DNA of 37,714 nucleotides from Flavobacteriaceae bacterium (GTDB taxonomy: Bacteria; Bacteroidota; Bacteroidia; Flavobacteriales; Flavobacteriaceae), in contig JALSLK010000092.1 in NCBI GenBank assembly GCA_026988355.1, positions 1-37,714 of the forward strand, read 5' to 3'. A model generated the notes under the pieces. The model ran no database searches, was not told where the DNA came from, and was given only the letters and a program-made list of their open reading frames with translations. A program made the position numbers and the translations under genes. This document shows, one piece after another, positions 1-8,199 of this stretch. The stretch's first letter is position 1, and each line of letters begins with the position of its first letter.

Positions 1-4
1 AATT

Positions 5-1066
5 TTAATTTTTACCAACCCATTTTTTAAAATCAGTAAGTTTTGCCTTACTAATTATTATAGCTATTGGTGCGATTGGATTAGTAATAACTTTTAGTTG
101 TGTACTTCCATATTTTTCAATTTTATCAATAGCTTTTATAGAAACAATTACTTGTCGAGAAGCCCTATAAAATAATGTATTATCTAAAATTTTAAACAGT
201 TCTTCTAATGAACTATTAATAGACGATTTTTCATTGTCAAATTCTACAATATAACTTATTTTATTTTCTGAATAAATAAATGCTATATTTTCGATAAAAA
301 CAGGAGTTAATTTAGTTCCTTTATCAGCTAATAATCTAATTTTTTTGGTATTTGTAGAAGTATGTAATGTTTTATTAATAGATGCTAATTCATTAAAATA
401 TTGATTACCAGTTTTTCTGTTTAATTCGGTTAGATATTTTAAATTTTCTCTATTAATTTTCTGTAAAAAAAAGTAAATTAATAAAGCACTACTCAACCAA
501 ACTAATAAAAATAAGATTACTAATTTTTGTTTTAAATTTTTAAAAATTATTTTAAACTTAAGCACATTAGAATGCGAAGCTACAATCCAATTTGAATTTT
601 GTACAGGACTTAAATAAACAATTTCTGTACGATTTTCTATTTTTCTCAAACCACCAATAGCTTTTTTTTCTAAAATAGCATCTTTAAAATTTTTTTCTAC
701 TTCGTAATTAGAAATAGATGTAATAAACGAATTATTACTTGCCAATAATTTGCCTATTTTTTCTTTATTAGGATGACAAATTTCTCTACCAGAATCATCA
801 AACATACAAATAAAACTATAATCAGTAGAACTATTTTCAATACTACGTTGCAATTCGTTTTTAACTTGCTCTTTAGAAAAACCACTACGTAATTTTTCTG
901 CAAGTAAATTAGAAATTAAATTAGCTTGATTTTTAGAAGTCTCAACTTGCTGATTTAATAAATCGTTTGTAGCAGATGTATATACGTAGTTTAAACTAAA
1001 ATAATACAATACTCCAAGAAGTAATAATACTATAGGAAGTGTTAATTTATTAAATATCATTATCAT
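5..1066 (-). CDS. Membrane-anchored LytTR-domain transcriptional regulator
   Basis: Probable one-component regulator that senses outside the inner membrane and binds DNA in the cytoplasm. The 353-residue protein has a membrane segment at about residues 8-28, an extracytoplasmic region to about 175 with a Cache-like stretch (CMFDDSGREICHPNKEKIG), a second membrane segment at about 181-203, and a C-terminal LytTR-type domain from about 245 containing the FYRASRQVIVSIKAI core. Neither a receiver nor a kinase domain is present, so signal and output lie in one polypeptide. The start could be the first or the third codon, since ATG ATA ATG opens the frame. It is transcribed away from the large AT-rich gap at 1067-1663, where its promoter must lie. 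LytTR assignment is confident; ligand and target genes are unknown. Confidence 0.8.
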   Translation of the reverse strand: MIMIFNKLTLPIVLLLLGVLYYFSLNYVYTSATNDLLNQQVETSKNQANLISNLLAEKLRSGFSKEQVKNELQRSIENSSTDYSFICMFDDSGREICHPNKEKIGKLLASNNSFITSISNYEVEKNFKDAILEKKAIGGLRKIENRTEIVYLSPVQNSNWIVASHSNVLKFKIIFKNLKQKLVILFLLVWLSSALLIYFFLQKINRENLKYLTELNRKTGNQYFNELASINKTLHTSTNTKKIRLLADKGTKLTPVFIENIAFIYSENKISYIVEFDNEKSSINSSLEELFKILDNTLFYRASRQVIVSIKAIDKIEKYGSTQLKVITNPIAPIAIIISKAKLTDFKKWVGKN

Positions 1067-1663
1067 TCATTTAGATGGCAAATTACAAAAAATAGATTTC
1101 AACTTTATCAACAATTAATAATATAATACTATTTTATTTAAAAAAATTTAAAAAGAAATGGTGGTTATTATAGCTTGTTAATATATACTATAAAAATGTA
1201 TTATAAAATTTGCTTTAATGACTTATTAATAATAATCAACAAGTTTTTAATAAGCTAATACTTTATAAATCAAGACTACTTTCTTTTTCATAAACAAATT
1301 GTTAATAACACATATTAACTACTTTTTTTAATAACTATTTTAATACTATTTTTTATAAATAGTAATTTTATTGTTCATAAGATGTTTTAAAAAAGAGATA
1401 GCTTTTTTTGGAAATTAAAATAATTAACGAGTATTGTAATTTATTTTTTAAAACCAAAATTTACTTATCTTTTTTGAATACAAAATTATTAACAATTCGT
1501 GTTTTTTATAATGTATTTATTTATATCGTTTTAAAAAAATGAATGAACAATTTAATTTTGATTTGTTAATAACGAAAAAGACATTCATATTTCTGATATA
1601 TATTATCCATATAAAATTAATAAAATTCACATTATTATAGTAATTTTGAGCATAAAAAATTAT
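1067..1663. other. Gene-free, very AT-rich intergenic region
   Basis: About 600 bp without a credible ORF. It holds the divergent promoters of the LytTR gene and the Lgt-like gene. The 9-mer TTGTTAATA occurs at 1175-1183, 1299-1307 and 1563-1571, and inverted at 1487-1495. One DnaA-box-like TTATCAACA lies near 1107 but differs from the consensus and stands alone. I see no clear hairpin terminator or RNA gene. Confidence 0.6.
1641..1648 (+). promoter_or_regulatory. Bacteroidota -7 element (TAATTTTG) for the Lgt-like gene
   Basis: Exact match to TAnnTTTG. It swallows the TTG codon at 1646, the longest possible start of the downstream frame, so the GTG at 1664 is the likelier start. No convincing -33 element is visible. 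Confidence 0.5.
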
Positions 1664-2407
1664 GTGTTGAATATTCCTTTTGAACCAATTATCTTTGAAA
1701 AAACACTAAATATTCATTTAATATTAGAATATTTAGCCTTCTTTTTAGCTTTTAGATATTATGTTTATTTACGAAAAAAACAAAAAGATATTATTACATC
1801 AAATAATAGATTATCTATCATTTTAGGAGCAACAATAGGTGCGTTTTTAGGATCAAGATTGGTTGGATTTTTAGAGTTTCCATATATTGAAGAATTTACA
1901 CTAAAATTAGTTATAAATTTAATGAATACCAAAACAATTATGGGAGGATTATTTGGTGGTTTGTTAGGAGTAGAATTGGTTAAAAAAATAATAGGAGAAA
2001 AAAAATCATCTGGCGATTTGTTTACATTTCCAATAATACTCGGAATTTTTATAGGTAGAATAGGTTGTTTTTTATCAGGAACAAACGAATTTACCTATGG
2101 TAGTAAAACTACATTTTTTACAGGTATGAATTTAGGAGATGGTATATTAAGACATCCAATAGCTTTATATGAATTGCTATTTTTAGTATTATTGGTGGTT
2201 AGATTAAAGAGCATTCAAAAAAGAAAAAAATTACAAAATGGAACACTCTATAAATACTTTATGTTATTCTATTTTAGTTTTCGTTTCCTTATAGAATTTA
2301 TAAAACCAAATACATTTTTTGTAATAGGACTAAGCAGTATTCAAATATTGTGCTTACTTTGTATTCTCTATTATTACAAAACAATTTATTCTTTACTAAA
2401 AAAATAA
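1664..2407 (+). CDS. Divergent Lgt-like prolipoprotein diacylglyceryl transferase family protein
   Basis: Polytopic inner-membrane protein of the Lgt family. Lgt moves a diacylglyceryl group from phosphatidylglycerol to the lipobox Cys of prolipoproteins. Family marks seen are GRIGCFLSG at about residues 131-139, in the place of the Lgt signature GRxGNFxNxExxG, and RHPIALYE at about 163-170, matching HPTQLYE. The signature is degenerate: Asn is replaced by Cys, the second Asn by Ser, and the Glu is not at its usual spacing. It may therefore be an Lgt paralogue with another acceptor or donor rather than the housekeeping enzyme. I chose GTG 1664 because TTG 1646 lies inside a -7 element and because VLNIPFEPIIF resembles Lgt N-termini. 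It is 2 bp from the radical SAM gene, so the two are almost certainly co-transcribed. Confidence 0.7.
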   Translation: MLNIPFEPIIFEKTLNIHLILEYLAFFLAFRYYVYLRKKQKDIITSNNRLSIILGATIGAFLGSRLVGFLEFPYIEEFTLKLVINLMNTKTIMGGLFGGLLGVELVKKIIGEKKSSGDLFTFPIILGIFIGRIGCFLSGTNEFTYGSKTTFFTGMNLGDGILRHPIALYELLFLVLLVVRLKSIQKRKKLQNGTLYKYFMLFYFSFRFLIEFIKPNTFFVIGLSSIQILCLLCILYYYKTIYSLLKK

Positions 2408-2409
2408 AA

Positions 2410-3804
2410 ATGCCAACAAGAAAATATACGTATTACGATTTTACATTAAGTCTATGTCCAGAATGTTTAAAAAGAATTGATGCAAAAATTGTTTTTGAAG
2501 ATGATAATGTATACATGCTAAAACGATGTCCAGAACATGGAAATTCAAAAGTATTAATTGCCGATGATATACCATATTATAAAAATATTAGAAATTATAA
2601 CAAACCATCAGATATACCATATAAATTTAATACAAAAACAGATTATGGTTGTCCGTACGATTGTGGATTATGTCCAGATCACGAACAACATTCTTGTTTA
2701 ACCATTGTAGAAGTAACAGACAGATGTAATTTAACCTGTCCAACCTGTTATGCAGGATCCTCGCCAACCTATGGAAGACATCGAACATTAGACGAAATAA
2801 AAAAAATGTTTGATACTATAGTAATAAACGAAAAAGAACCAGATGTAGTACAAATAAGTGGAGGAGAACCAACCATACATCCACAATTCTGGGAAATATT
2901 AGATTATGCAAAAACATTACCTATAAAACATATAATGTTAAATACAAACGGTATTAAAATAGCAAAAGACATCGAATTTGCAAAGCGATTAAAAACATAT
3001 AGTCCAGATTTTGAAATATATTTACAATTCGATTCCTTTAAAAAAGAAGTATTACAAACCATGAGAGGAGCAGACCTTACTAAAATAAGAGAACAAGCAA
3101 TAGCAAATCTAAACGAAGTAAATTTATCTACAACTTTAGTAGTAACCTTACAAAAAGGAGTAAATGATAACGAAATAGGAAAAATAATAGACTATGCACT
3201 AAAACAAAAATGTATACGAGGAGTAACCTTACAGCCAACACAAATTGCAGGAAGATTAGACGATTTTGATTTAGAAAAAAATAGAATAACACTAACCGAA
3301 GTACGAAGAAAAATACTAGAACAAACCGATGTATTTAATGCCGATGATTTAATACCAGTACCATGTAATCCAGATGCTTTAGTAATGGCGTATGCTTTAA
3401 AATTAGGAGAAGAAACCTTTCCGTTAACAAGATTAGTAAATCCAAAAGATTTATTAGATAATAGTAAAAATACCATTATTTATGAGCAAGATGAAGTACT
3501 ACACGAAAAAATGATAAATATGTTTAGTACAGGAACATCCGTAGAATGTGCAGAAGAAGAATTAAAATCTATGATGTGCTGTTTACCAAAGATAGATGCA
3601 CCAGATTTGGGATATGACAATTTATTTCGTATTATTATCATGCAGTTTATAGATGCCTATAATTTTGATGTAAGAGCTATCAAAAAATCCTGTGTACATA
3701 TCGTAAATAAAGACAACAAAATAATACCATTTGAAACGATGAATTTATTTTATAGAGATGATAAAAAAGCATATTTAGAAAAACTTAAAAAAGATTTAGT
3801 ATGA
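2410..3804 (+). CDS. Radical SAM enzyme, Tes/MJ0619-like
   Basis: The 464-residue protein has the radical SAM CX3CX2C cluster motif at C106, C110 and C113 (VEVTDRCNLTCPTCYAG), a GGEP motif (QISGGEPTIHP) and extra Cys clusters: CPEC at 16-19, CPEH at 40-43 and C81/C85/C88/C96. The C-terminal CVHIV..IIPFETMN stretch resembles the archaeal MJ0619 group. That group includes tetraether lipid synthase (Tes), which joins lipid alkyl chains, and was earlier linked to pterin methylation. An upstream in-frame ATG at 2350 is rejected because it lies within the Lgt-like gene; ATG 2410 follows that gene's stop by 2 bp. Co-transcription with an Lgt-like protein and a small membrane protein supports a lipid-linked job, which is inference. 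The exact reaction cannot be read from sequence. Confidence 0.75.
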   Translation: MPTRKYTYYDFTLSLCPECLKRIDAKIVFEDDNVYMLKRCPEHGNSKVLIADDIPYYKNIRNYNKPSDIPYKFNTKTDYGCPYDCGLCPDHEQHSCLTIVEVTDRCNLTCPTCYAGSSPTYGRHRTLDEIKKMFDTIVINEKEPDVVQISGGEPTIHPQFWEILDYAKTLPIKHIMLNTNGIKIAKDIEFAKRLKTYSPDFEIYLQFDSFKKEVLQTMRGADLTKIREQAIANLNEVNLSTTLVVTLQKGVNDNEIGKIIDYALKQKCIRGVTLQPTQIAGRLDDFDLEKNRITLTEVRRKILEQTDVFNADDLIPVPCNPDALVMAYALKLGEETFPLTRLVNPKDLLDNSKNTIIYEQDEVLHEKMINMFSTGTSVECAEEELKSMMCCLPKIDAPDLGYDNLFRIIIMQFIDAYNFDVRAIKKSCVHIVNKDNKIIPFETMNLFYRDDKKAYLEKLKKDLV

Positions 3805-3998
3805 TAGCGTTAGAAGTAAATTTAGATGGATTATTTATTCTACTATTTGGAGTTATGATAGCTCCAGCTTTAGTGTTTTTTATTATTGGAGCAATATTAT
3901 CGAATAAAGGAAAGAAAAAAACAGGAAAAATACTATTTATACTTGGCGTAGTATACTTAGTAATTAGTTTTGGATCTTGCGGTTTAATGATGGCTTAA
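3801..3998 (+). CDS. Small two-helix membrane protein
   Basis: A 65-residue protein with two hydrophobic segments (about 10-33 and 44-62) separated by a basic loop, NKGKKKTGK. Its ATG overlaps the radical SAM stop (ATGA), so translation is probably coupled. I do not recognise a family. The overlap suggests a membrane partner or anchor for the lipid-modification pair upstream, but nothing in its own sequence shows this. Confidence 0.65.
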   Translation: MIALEVNLDGLFILLFGVMIAPALVFFIIGAILSNKGKKKTGKILFILGVVYLVISFGSCGLMMA

Positions 3999-4011
3999 TA
4001 AAAAACAAAAA

Positions 4012-4443
4012 ATGAAAACAATAGCAATAGCAAACGATCATGCAGGAACTGTATATAAATTCGAAATAGTTACATATCTCAAAGCAAATAATTACAAAGT
4101 AATTAACTTTGGAACAGATACCGAAGACAGTATGGATTATCCAGATACTATACATTTAGCAGCGAAAGCAGTAGCAGAAAAAAAAGCAGACTTAGGAATT
4201 ATTATTTGTGGATCAGGAAATGGAGCGCAAATAACAGCAAATAAACACCAAAATGTACGAGCAGCTTTATGTTGGAATAACGAATTGGTAGAATTGGCAA
4301 GAAAACACAATAATGCTAATGTGTTGAGTATTCCAGCACGATTTGTATCCATACAACAAGCATTAAGATTTGTACAATTGTTTTTAAATACCAAATTTGA
4401 AGGCGGAAGACACCAAAAAAGAGTAGAAAAAATACCATGTTAA
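4012..4443 (+). CDS. rpiB: Ribose-5-phosphate isomerase B
   Basis: Cytoplasmic isomerase interconverting ribose 5-phosphate and ribulose 5-phosphate in the pentose phosphate pathway. The 143-residue length fits the RpiB/LacAB family. It has the substrate loop ANDHAG (D9, H10), the catalytic Cys at C66 in IIICGSGNG, the same number as in the E. coli enzyme, and H99 in RKHNNANVL. The ATG is 13 bp after the small membrane protein, so it probably ends the operon that starts at 1664. A long inverted repeat follows its stop. Confidence 0.93.
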   Translation: MKTIAIANDHAGTVYKFEIVTYLKANNYKVINFGTDTEDSMDYPDTIHLAAKAVAEKKADLGIIICGSGNGAQITANKHQNVRAALCWNNELVELARKHNNANVLSIPARFVSIQQALRFVQLFLNTKFEGGRHQKRVEKIPC

Positions 4444-4450
4444 TTGATAG

Positions 4451-4515
4451 ATACTGTAAAATAGAAACACATTAAAATAAAAGGCACTGCGATGTGAAAT
4501 TTGGTATTACAGTAT
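4451..4515. repeat. Long-range inverted repeat after rpiB
   Basis: ATACTGTAA at 4451-4459 is the exact complement of TTACAGTAT at 4507-4515, with an inner CACAT/ATGTG pair that could extend the fold. The right arm is followed by TTTTTAG, so a terminator or structured 3' end of the rpiB operon is plausible. The 47-nt spacer makes this weaker than a normal hairpin. Confidence 0.35.
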
Positions 4516-4584
4516 TTTTAGATGTAAATAAAGAAATACGAAGGCAAGAATAAAAAATAGTATATTTACCAATCAATTAGGCTT

Positions 4585-6036
4585 ATGAATTTTAAGAATT
4601 TATCTTTACGTATTCGTATTTTTTTATCGATGTTATTATTAGTTCTTATAGCACTAATAGTAACCATACAAGTTGCAATTTATCAATATAAAGAACAAAG
4701 TAACGATTACCATAACAAGCGATTAATTCGTAAGGAAAACAATATTAAAGCTACTATAGAAAATGAATTAGACAGAACAACTTATGTTGTAGAAACAGAA
4801 GAAATACCAAGAATTTTTAGAGATCAAATACATAATATTTCAAATAACAATAAATTAGATATTGATATTTACGATTTAAAAGGAAAATTATTAATTAGTT
4901 CAGTTCCTACCTTTCCAGAAGATACTAAAAACTACAATTTATCTCAAAAAATAGTTAACAGTATTGAAAAAAGTGAAAACAAACGTTATATAAAAAATAA
5001 AAAAATAGATGGTAAAGAAGTACAAGCTTCTTATACCTATATTGAGGACACAAAATTTAAACCAATAGGTATTTTAGGTTTACCATATTTACAAGATAAT
5101 TCCGAACAAAATAAAGAATTAAATGAGTTTTTAGAACGTTTGGCTTTTGCGTATTTTTTATTATTATTGGTTGGTATTACCATAGCATATTGGTTATCTA
5201 GTTACATTACCAAATCCATTAAAGAAGTGAGTGATAAAATTAGCGAAATGCATATTGGTAGACGAAACGAAAAAGTAACCGTAATTAATGCTAGTAGAGA
5301 AATTACTACATTGCTCGATGCATACAACGAAAAAGTAGATGAATTAGAAGAAAGTGCTGTAAAATTAGCAAAAAGCGAAAGAGAAGAAGCTTGGCGAGAA
5401 ATGGCAAAACAAGTTGCACATGAGATTAAAAATCCATTAACACCAATGCGATTAACAGTACAGAATTTTGAACGAAAGTTTAATCCAAAAGATTCCGATA
5501 ATAAAGAAAAATTAAAAGAATTTAGTCAATCGTTATTATTACAAATAGATACATTAACATCTATAGCATCGGCATTTTCTAATTTTGCTAAAATGCCAAC
5601 ACACAATAAGGAAAAATTAAATGTTGTAGAAGTAGTAAAACACGGATTGGAAATTTTTAATGAATCGTATATTACTTACCATCCAGAAAAGGAAAATATA
5701 ACAGCGCAATTAGATAAAATTCAATTGACACGAGTGGTAACGAATTTGGTAAAAAATGCCACACAAGCATTGGTAGAAACAGAAAACCCACAGATAGAAG
5801 TACGTGTTTTTGAAAAAGAAGAAAAAGTAATTATTAGTATTTCGGATAATGGAAAAGGAATTGCCGAAGAACATAAAAATCAGATTTTTGAGCCAAAATT
5901 TACTACAAAATCAAGCGGAATGGGTCTTGGATTAGCAATGGTAAAAAATATTATTGAAGCCTATAAAGGAACAATTACATTTACATCCGAATTAAATATT
6001 GGAACGGAGTTTTTAGTTATTTTACCTCTTTCTTAG
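4585..6036 (+). CDS. NtrY-like sensor histidine kinase (orphan)
   Basis: Inner-membrane two-component sensor of 483 residues. It has a membrane segment at about 11-32, an extracytoplasmic sensor region to about 185, a second membrane segment at about 187-205, a HAMP-like linker, a HisKA motif with phospho-acceptor H279 in AHEIKNPLTPMRL, and an ATPase domain with an N-box (VTNLVKNATQAL), G1 box (SDNGKGIAEEH), F-box (FEPKFTTK) and G2 box (SGMGLGLAMVKN). The HEIKNPLTP motif is typical of NtrY-type kinases. No response regulator gene is adjacent, so its partner lies elsewhere. A TATATTTA element at 4561-4568 is a near match to the -7 consensus. Confidence 0.9.
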   Translation: MNFKNLSLRIRIFLSMLLLVLIALIVTIQVAIYQYKEQSNDYHNKRLIRKENNIKATIENELDRTTYVVETEEIPRIFRDQIHNISNNNKLDIDIYDLKGKLLISSVPTFPEDTKNYNLSQKIVNSIEKSENKRYIKNKKIDGKEVQASYTYIEDTKFKPIGILGLPYLQDNSEQNKELNEFLERLAFAYFLLLLVGITIAYWLSSYITKSIKEVSDKISEMHIGRRNEKVTVINASREITTLLDAYNEKVDELEESAVKLAKSEREEAWREMAKQVAHEIKNPLTPMRLTVQNFERKFNPKDSDNKEKLKEFSQSLLLQIDTLTSIASAFSNFAKMPTHNKEKLNVVEVVKHGLEIFNESYITYHPEKENITAQLDKIQLTRVVTNLVKNATQALVETENPQIEVRVFEKEEKVIISISDNGKGIAEEHKNQIFEPKFTTKSSGMGLGLAMVKNIIEAYKGTITFTSELNIGTEFLVILPLS

Positions 6037-6084
6037 TCATTAAAAACGCATTACAAAACCTTAATACATAATGGATTAAATAAA

Positions 6085-6114
6085 TTTGTGTCTATTTTAG
6101 AAAATAGACACAAA
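6085..6114. terminator. Bidirectional hairpin between convergent genes
   Basis: A perfect 14-bp inverted repeat, TTTGTGTCTATTTT at 6085-6098 and its complement at 6101-6114 around a central AG. It lies between the convergent histidine kinase and hydrolase genes and probably ends both transcripts. Confidence 0.7.
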
Positions 6115-6188
6115 ATAATTCGTTATACCATTAAATACTTTATTCAAACCTTATTTTTTGTGAACAAATGTTATATCGAACGGAGGTT

Positions 6189-7163
6189 TTAAGGAATAAT
6201 TTCACAATAATTTATAAGCGTATTATTTACACCATCACAAGGATAATCATATTGCGGTAATACTTCTTGAATTCCATTTCCATTATCATAAGGATTATCA
6301 TTTCCATTTTCTAATGCAGCTATTCTTGCTTGTTCGCTTTGATTATTTTTAAAAGTATAATACATTAATGCATCTAATGGTTTTAAAATTCCCTGCATTT
6401 CACTATACGAACGACCATTGCCATACGGATATTTATGATCTGCATTTTGTTGGTCATATACATAATAATCTTTTTTTTCGTCAGAAATTGATGTGAGTAA
6501 TGAATATATAGTCAATGGAATTCTAGCATCCGTTCTATTTTCATCATTATTACCTCGTGTACCAAACTGTTCAAGAATTACATTTGTGTTATTAGGCAGA
6601 TTTTGAATGTTTGATTTACTCATATCAAAAGCAAACCAAGGATCATACATCATTACAAATCTTCCATTATTACCATATCCTAAACTTGAAAAATGTTTTA
6701 AAACCGTGAGAGTCATTCCTCCTCCAGCAGAGTGTCCTAAAACACCAATTTTTGTAGTGTCTAAATTAGGAACTATTGTGTTTTTAATAATATTGTCATT
6801 ACTACTTAAAAATGAATCCAATCCATTTATAGCAAAATTAGAATTAGTAACAGCACCTTGTAATTGATATATTACCGTATAACCATGCGAAGCTATGAAT
6901 CGAAATAATGTATCATATCGTGATGCAGGTGTTGAGGATGTCCATCCAGAAATAAAAAATATAACAGGCGTTTTATCATTCATTGTACTAATATCGCTAG
7001 GATAATATGCTGTTGAATTTTGGTTGGTGCTTTGTGAAGTTATTGTTACTTCATGGGTGCCTTCATTACCAAAAATTAATGTTTCTTCCGTAGGAGTATT
7101 GTCATCACTTTTGCAAGAAAACAATAACAGACTTATACCTATTACTATACTTATTTTTTTCAT
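6189..7163 (-). CDS. Secreted alpha/beta-hydrolase lipoprotein
   Basis: A 324-residue lipoprotein with a type II signal peptide (lipobox LLFSC, C17). The mature N-terminus begins CKSDDN, which resembles the flavobacterial lipoprotein export signal for surface display. The alpha/beta-hydrolase core shows an oxyanion-side strand VIFFISGWTSS, nucleophile S145 in GHSAGGG, a likely acid Asp in MMYDPWFAFD and a His in NADHKYPYG. The overall look is that of chlorophyllase- or dienelactone-hydrolase-like esterases, so an extracellular ester bond is the likely target; the substrate is unknown. Its leader carries a 14-bp inverted repeat. Confidence 0.82.
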   Translation of the reverse strand: MKKISIVIGISLLLFSCKSDDNTPTEETLIFGNEGTHEVTITSQSTNQNSTAYYPSDISTMNDKTPVIFFISGWTSSTPASRYDTLFRFIASHGYTVIYQLQGAVTNSNFAINGLDSFLSSNDNIIKNTIVPNLDTTKIGVLGHSAGGGMTLTVLKHFSSLGYGNNGRFVMMYDPWFAFDMSKSNIQNLPNNTNVILEQFGTRGNNDENRTDARIPLTIYSLLTSISDEKKDYYVYDQQNADHKYPYGNGRSYSEMQGILKPLDALMYYTFKNNQSEQARIAALENGNDNPYDNGNGIQEVLPQYDYPCDGVNNTLINYCEIIP

Positions 7164-7176
7164 AATATTGTTAGTT

Positions 7177-7213
7177 TAATTTATATTATGAATTTAACGC
7201 ATAATATAAATTA
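7177..7213. repeat. 14-bp inverted repeat ahead of the hydrolase gene
   Basis: TAATTTATATTATG at 7177-7190 is the exact complement of CATAATATAAATTA at 7200-7213, with a 9-nt spacer. It lies 14 bp upstream of the hydrolase start, so it could be an operator or a leader hairpin. Confidence 0.5.
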
Positions 7214-7249
7214 TTATTATATTTCTAATTTAGAAAAGTTTTTATTGAA

Positions 7250-7990
7250 TTAGTATTTAGTAGATGATTGCTCAAAAGTTTTTTTAGAATCCACAATAGA
7301 GTTAGTAATAATATCCAATTCTTTTTTGGTTAGGTTTCTCCATTTACCAACAGGTAAATCTAACTTTACATTCATAATTCTAACGCGTTTTAGTTTGGTA
7401 ACTCTGTAGTCTAAATACTCACACATTCTACGAATTTGTCTATTTAACCCTTGTGTTAAAATAATTTTAAATGTATTCGTATTTAGTTGTTCTATTTTAC
7501 ATTTACGAGTAATGGTATCTAATATAGGAACACCATTACTCATTTTTTGAATAAAATCTCTTGTAATAAATTTATTTACTGTAACAATATATTCTTTTTC
7601 ATGGTTATTTCTTGCACGTAATATTTTATTTACAATATCTCCGTCATTTGTTAAAAAAATTAAACCTTCGCTTGGTTTGTCTAATCTTCCAATTGGAAAA
7701 ATTCTTTTAGGATAATTTATATAATCAATAATGTTATTTTTTTCTACACGAGTATCCGTTGTACAAACAATACCAATAGGTTTATTAAAAGCAATATAAA
7801 CAAAATCATCTTTTGATTTATTAATTAATTTTCCGTCTACTCTAACTTCATCACAAGAAGTAATTTTAGTTCCCATTTCTGGAATTTTGCCATTTATGGT
7901 AACGCGTTTTGCCAATATTAATTTATCAGCAGCTCTTCTAGAACAGTAACCAACTTCACTTAAAAATTTATTTATTCTTGTAGATTCCAT
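7250..7990 (-). CDS. rluF: 23S rRNA pseudouridine 2604 synthase RluF
   Basis: RsuA/RluB/RluF-family pseudouridine synthase. It has an N-terminal S4 RNA-binding domain (RINKFLSEVGYCSRRAADKLI), catalytic Asp D104 in GRLDKPSEGLIFLTNDGD, and the RluF-like blocks NHEKEYIVTVNK, MSNGVPILDT and LNRQIRRMCEYLDYRV. These match E. coli RluF block by block more closely than RluB or RsuA, so uridine 2604 of 23S rRNA is the expected target. The frame extends to a TTG at 8011, but ATG 7990 (MESTRINKF) is the natural start. The gap to 8199 upstream is AT-rich and holds its promoter. Confidence 0.88.
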   Translation of the reverse strand: MESTRINKFLSEVGYCSRRAADKLILAKRVTINGKIPEMGTKITSCDEVRVDGKLINKSKDDFVYIAFNKPIGIVCTTDTRVEKNNIIDYINYPKRIFPIGRLDKPSEGLIFLTNDGDIVNKILRARNNHEKEYIVTVNKFITRDFIQKMSNGVPILDTITRKCKIEQLNTNTFKIILTQGLNRQIRRMCEYLDYRVTKLKRVRIMNVKLDLPVGKWRNLTKKELDIITNSIVDSKKTFEQSSTKY

Positions 7991-8199
7991 TTTTCTTTTT
8001 GACGAGTACAATTTAGGATAAATTTCAGTTTAATCTTTATTTTATAATTATAATAATTATTTATACTAATTATAATTGTAATAAAAATTACTTATTTTAA
8101 AAGGTGTTAAAATAAAGGTTCTAAGGGCTGTTTTGTTTTTATAGAACAAACAACATCATTATAAATTTATTTACCATTTTAAGGTGTTTAAAATACAAA

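Noticed and set aside
1067-1663. oriC in the AT-rich gap
   Set aside because: No cluster of TTATCCACA-type DnaA boxes and no dnaA nearby; only one poor match.
2350-2409. Upstream extension of the radical SAM protein by 20 residues
   Set aside because: It lies within the Lgt-like coding sequence and lacks family similarity; ATG 2410 fits the family N-terminus.
3192-3476. 94-codon minus-strand frame inside the radical SAM gene
   Set aside because: Shadow of the real gene; no domain, and the opposite frame has clear catalytic motifs.
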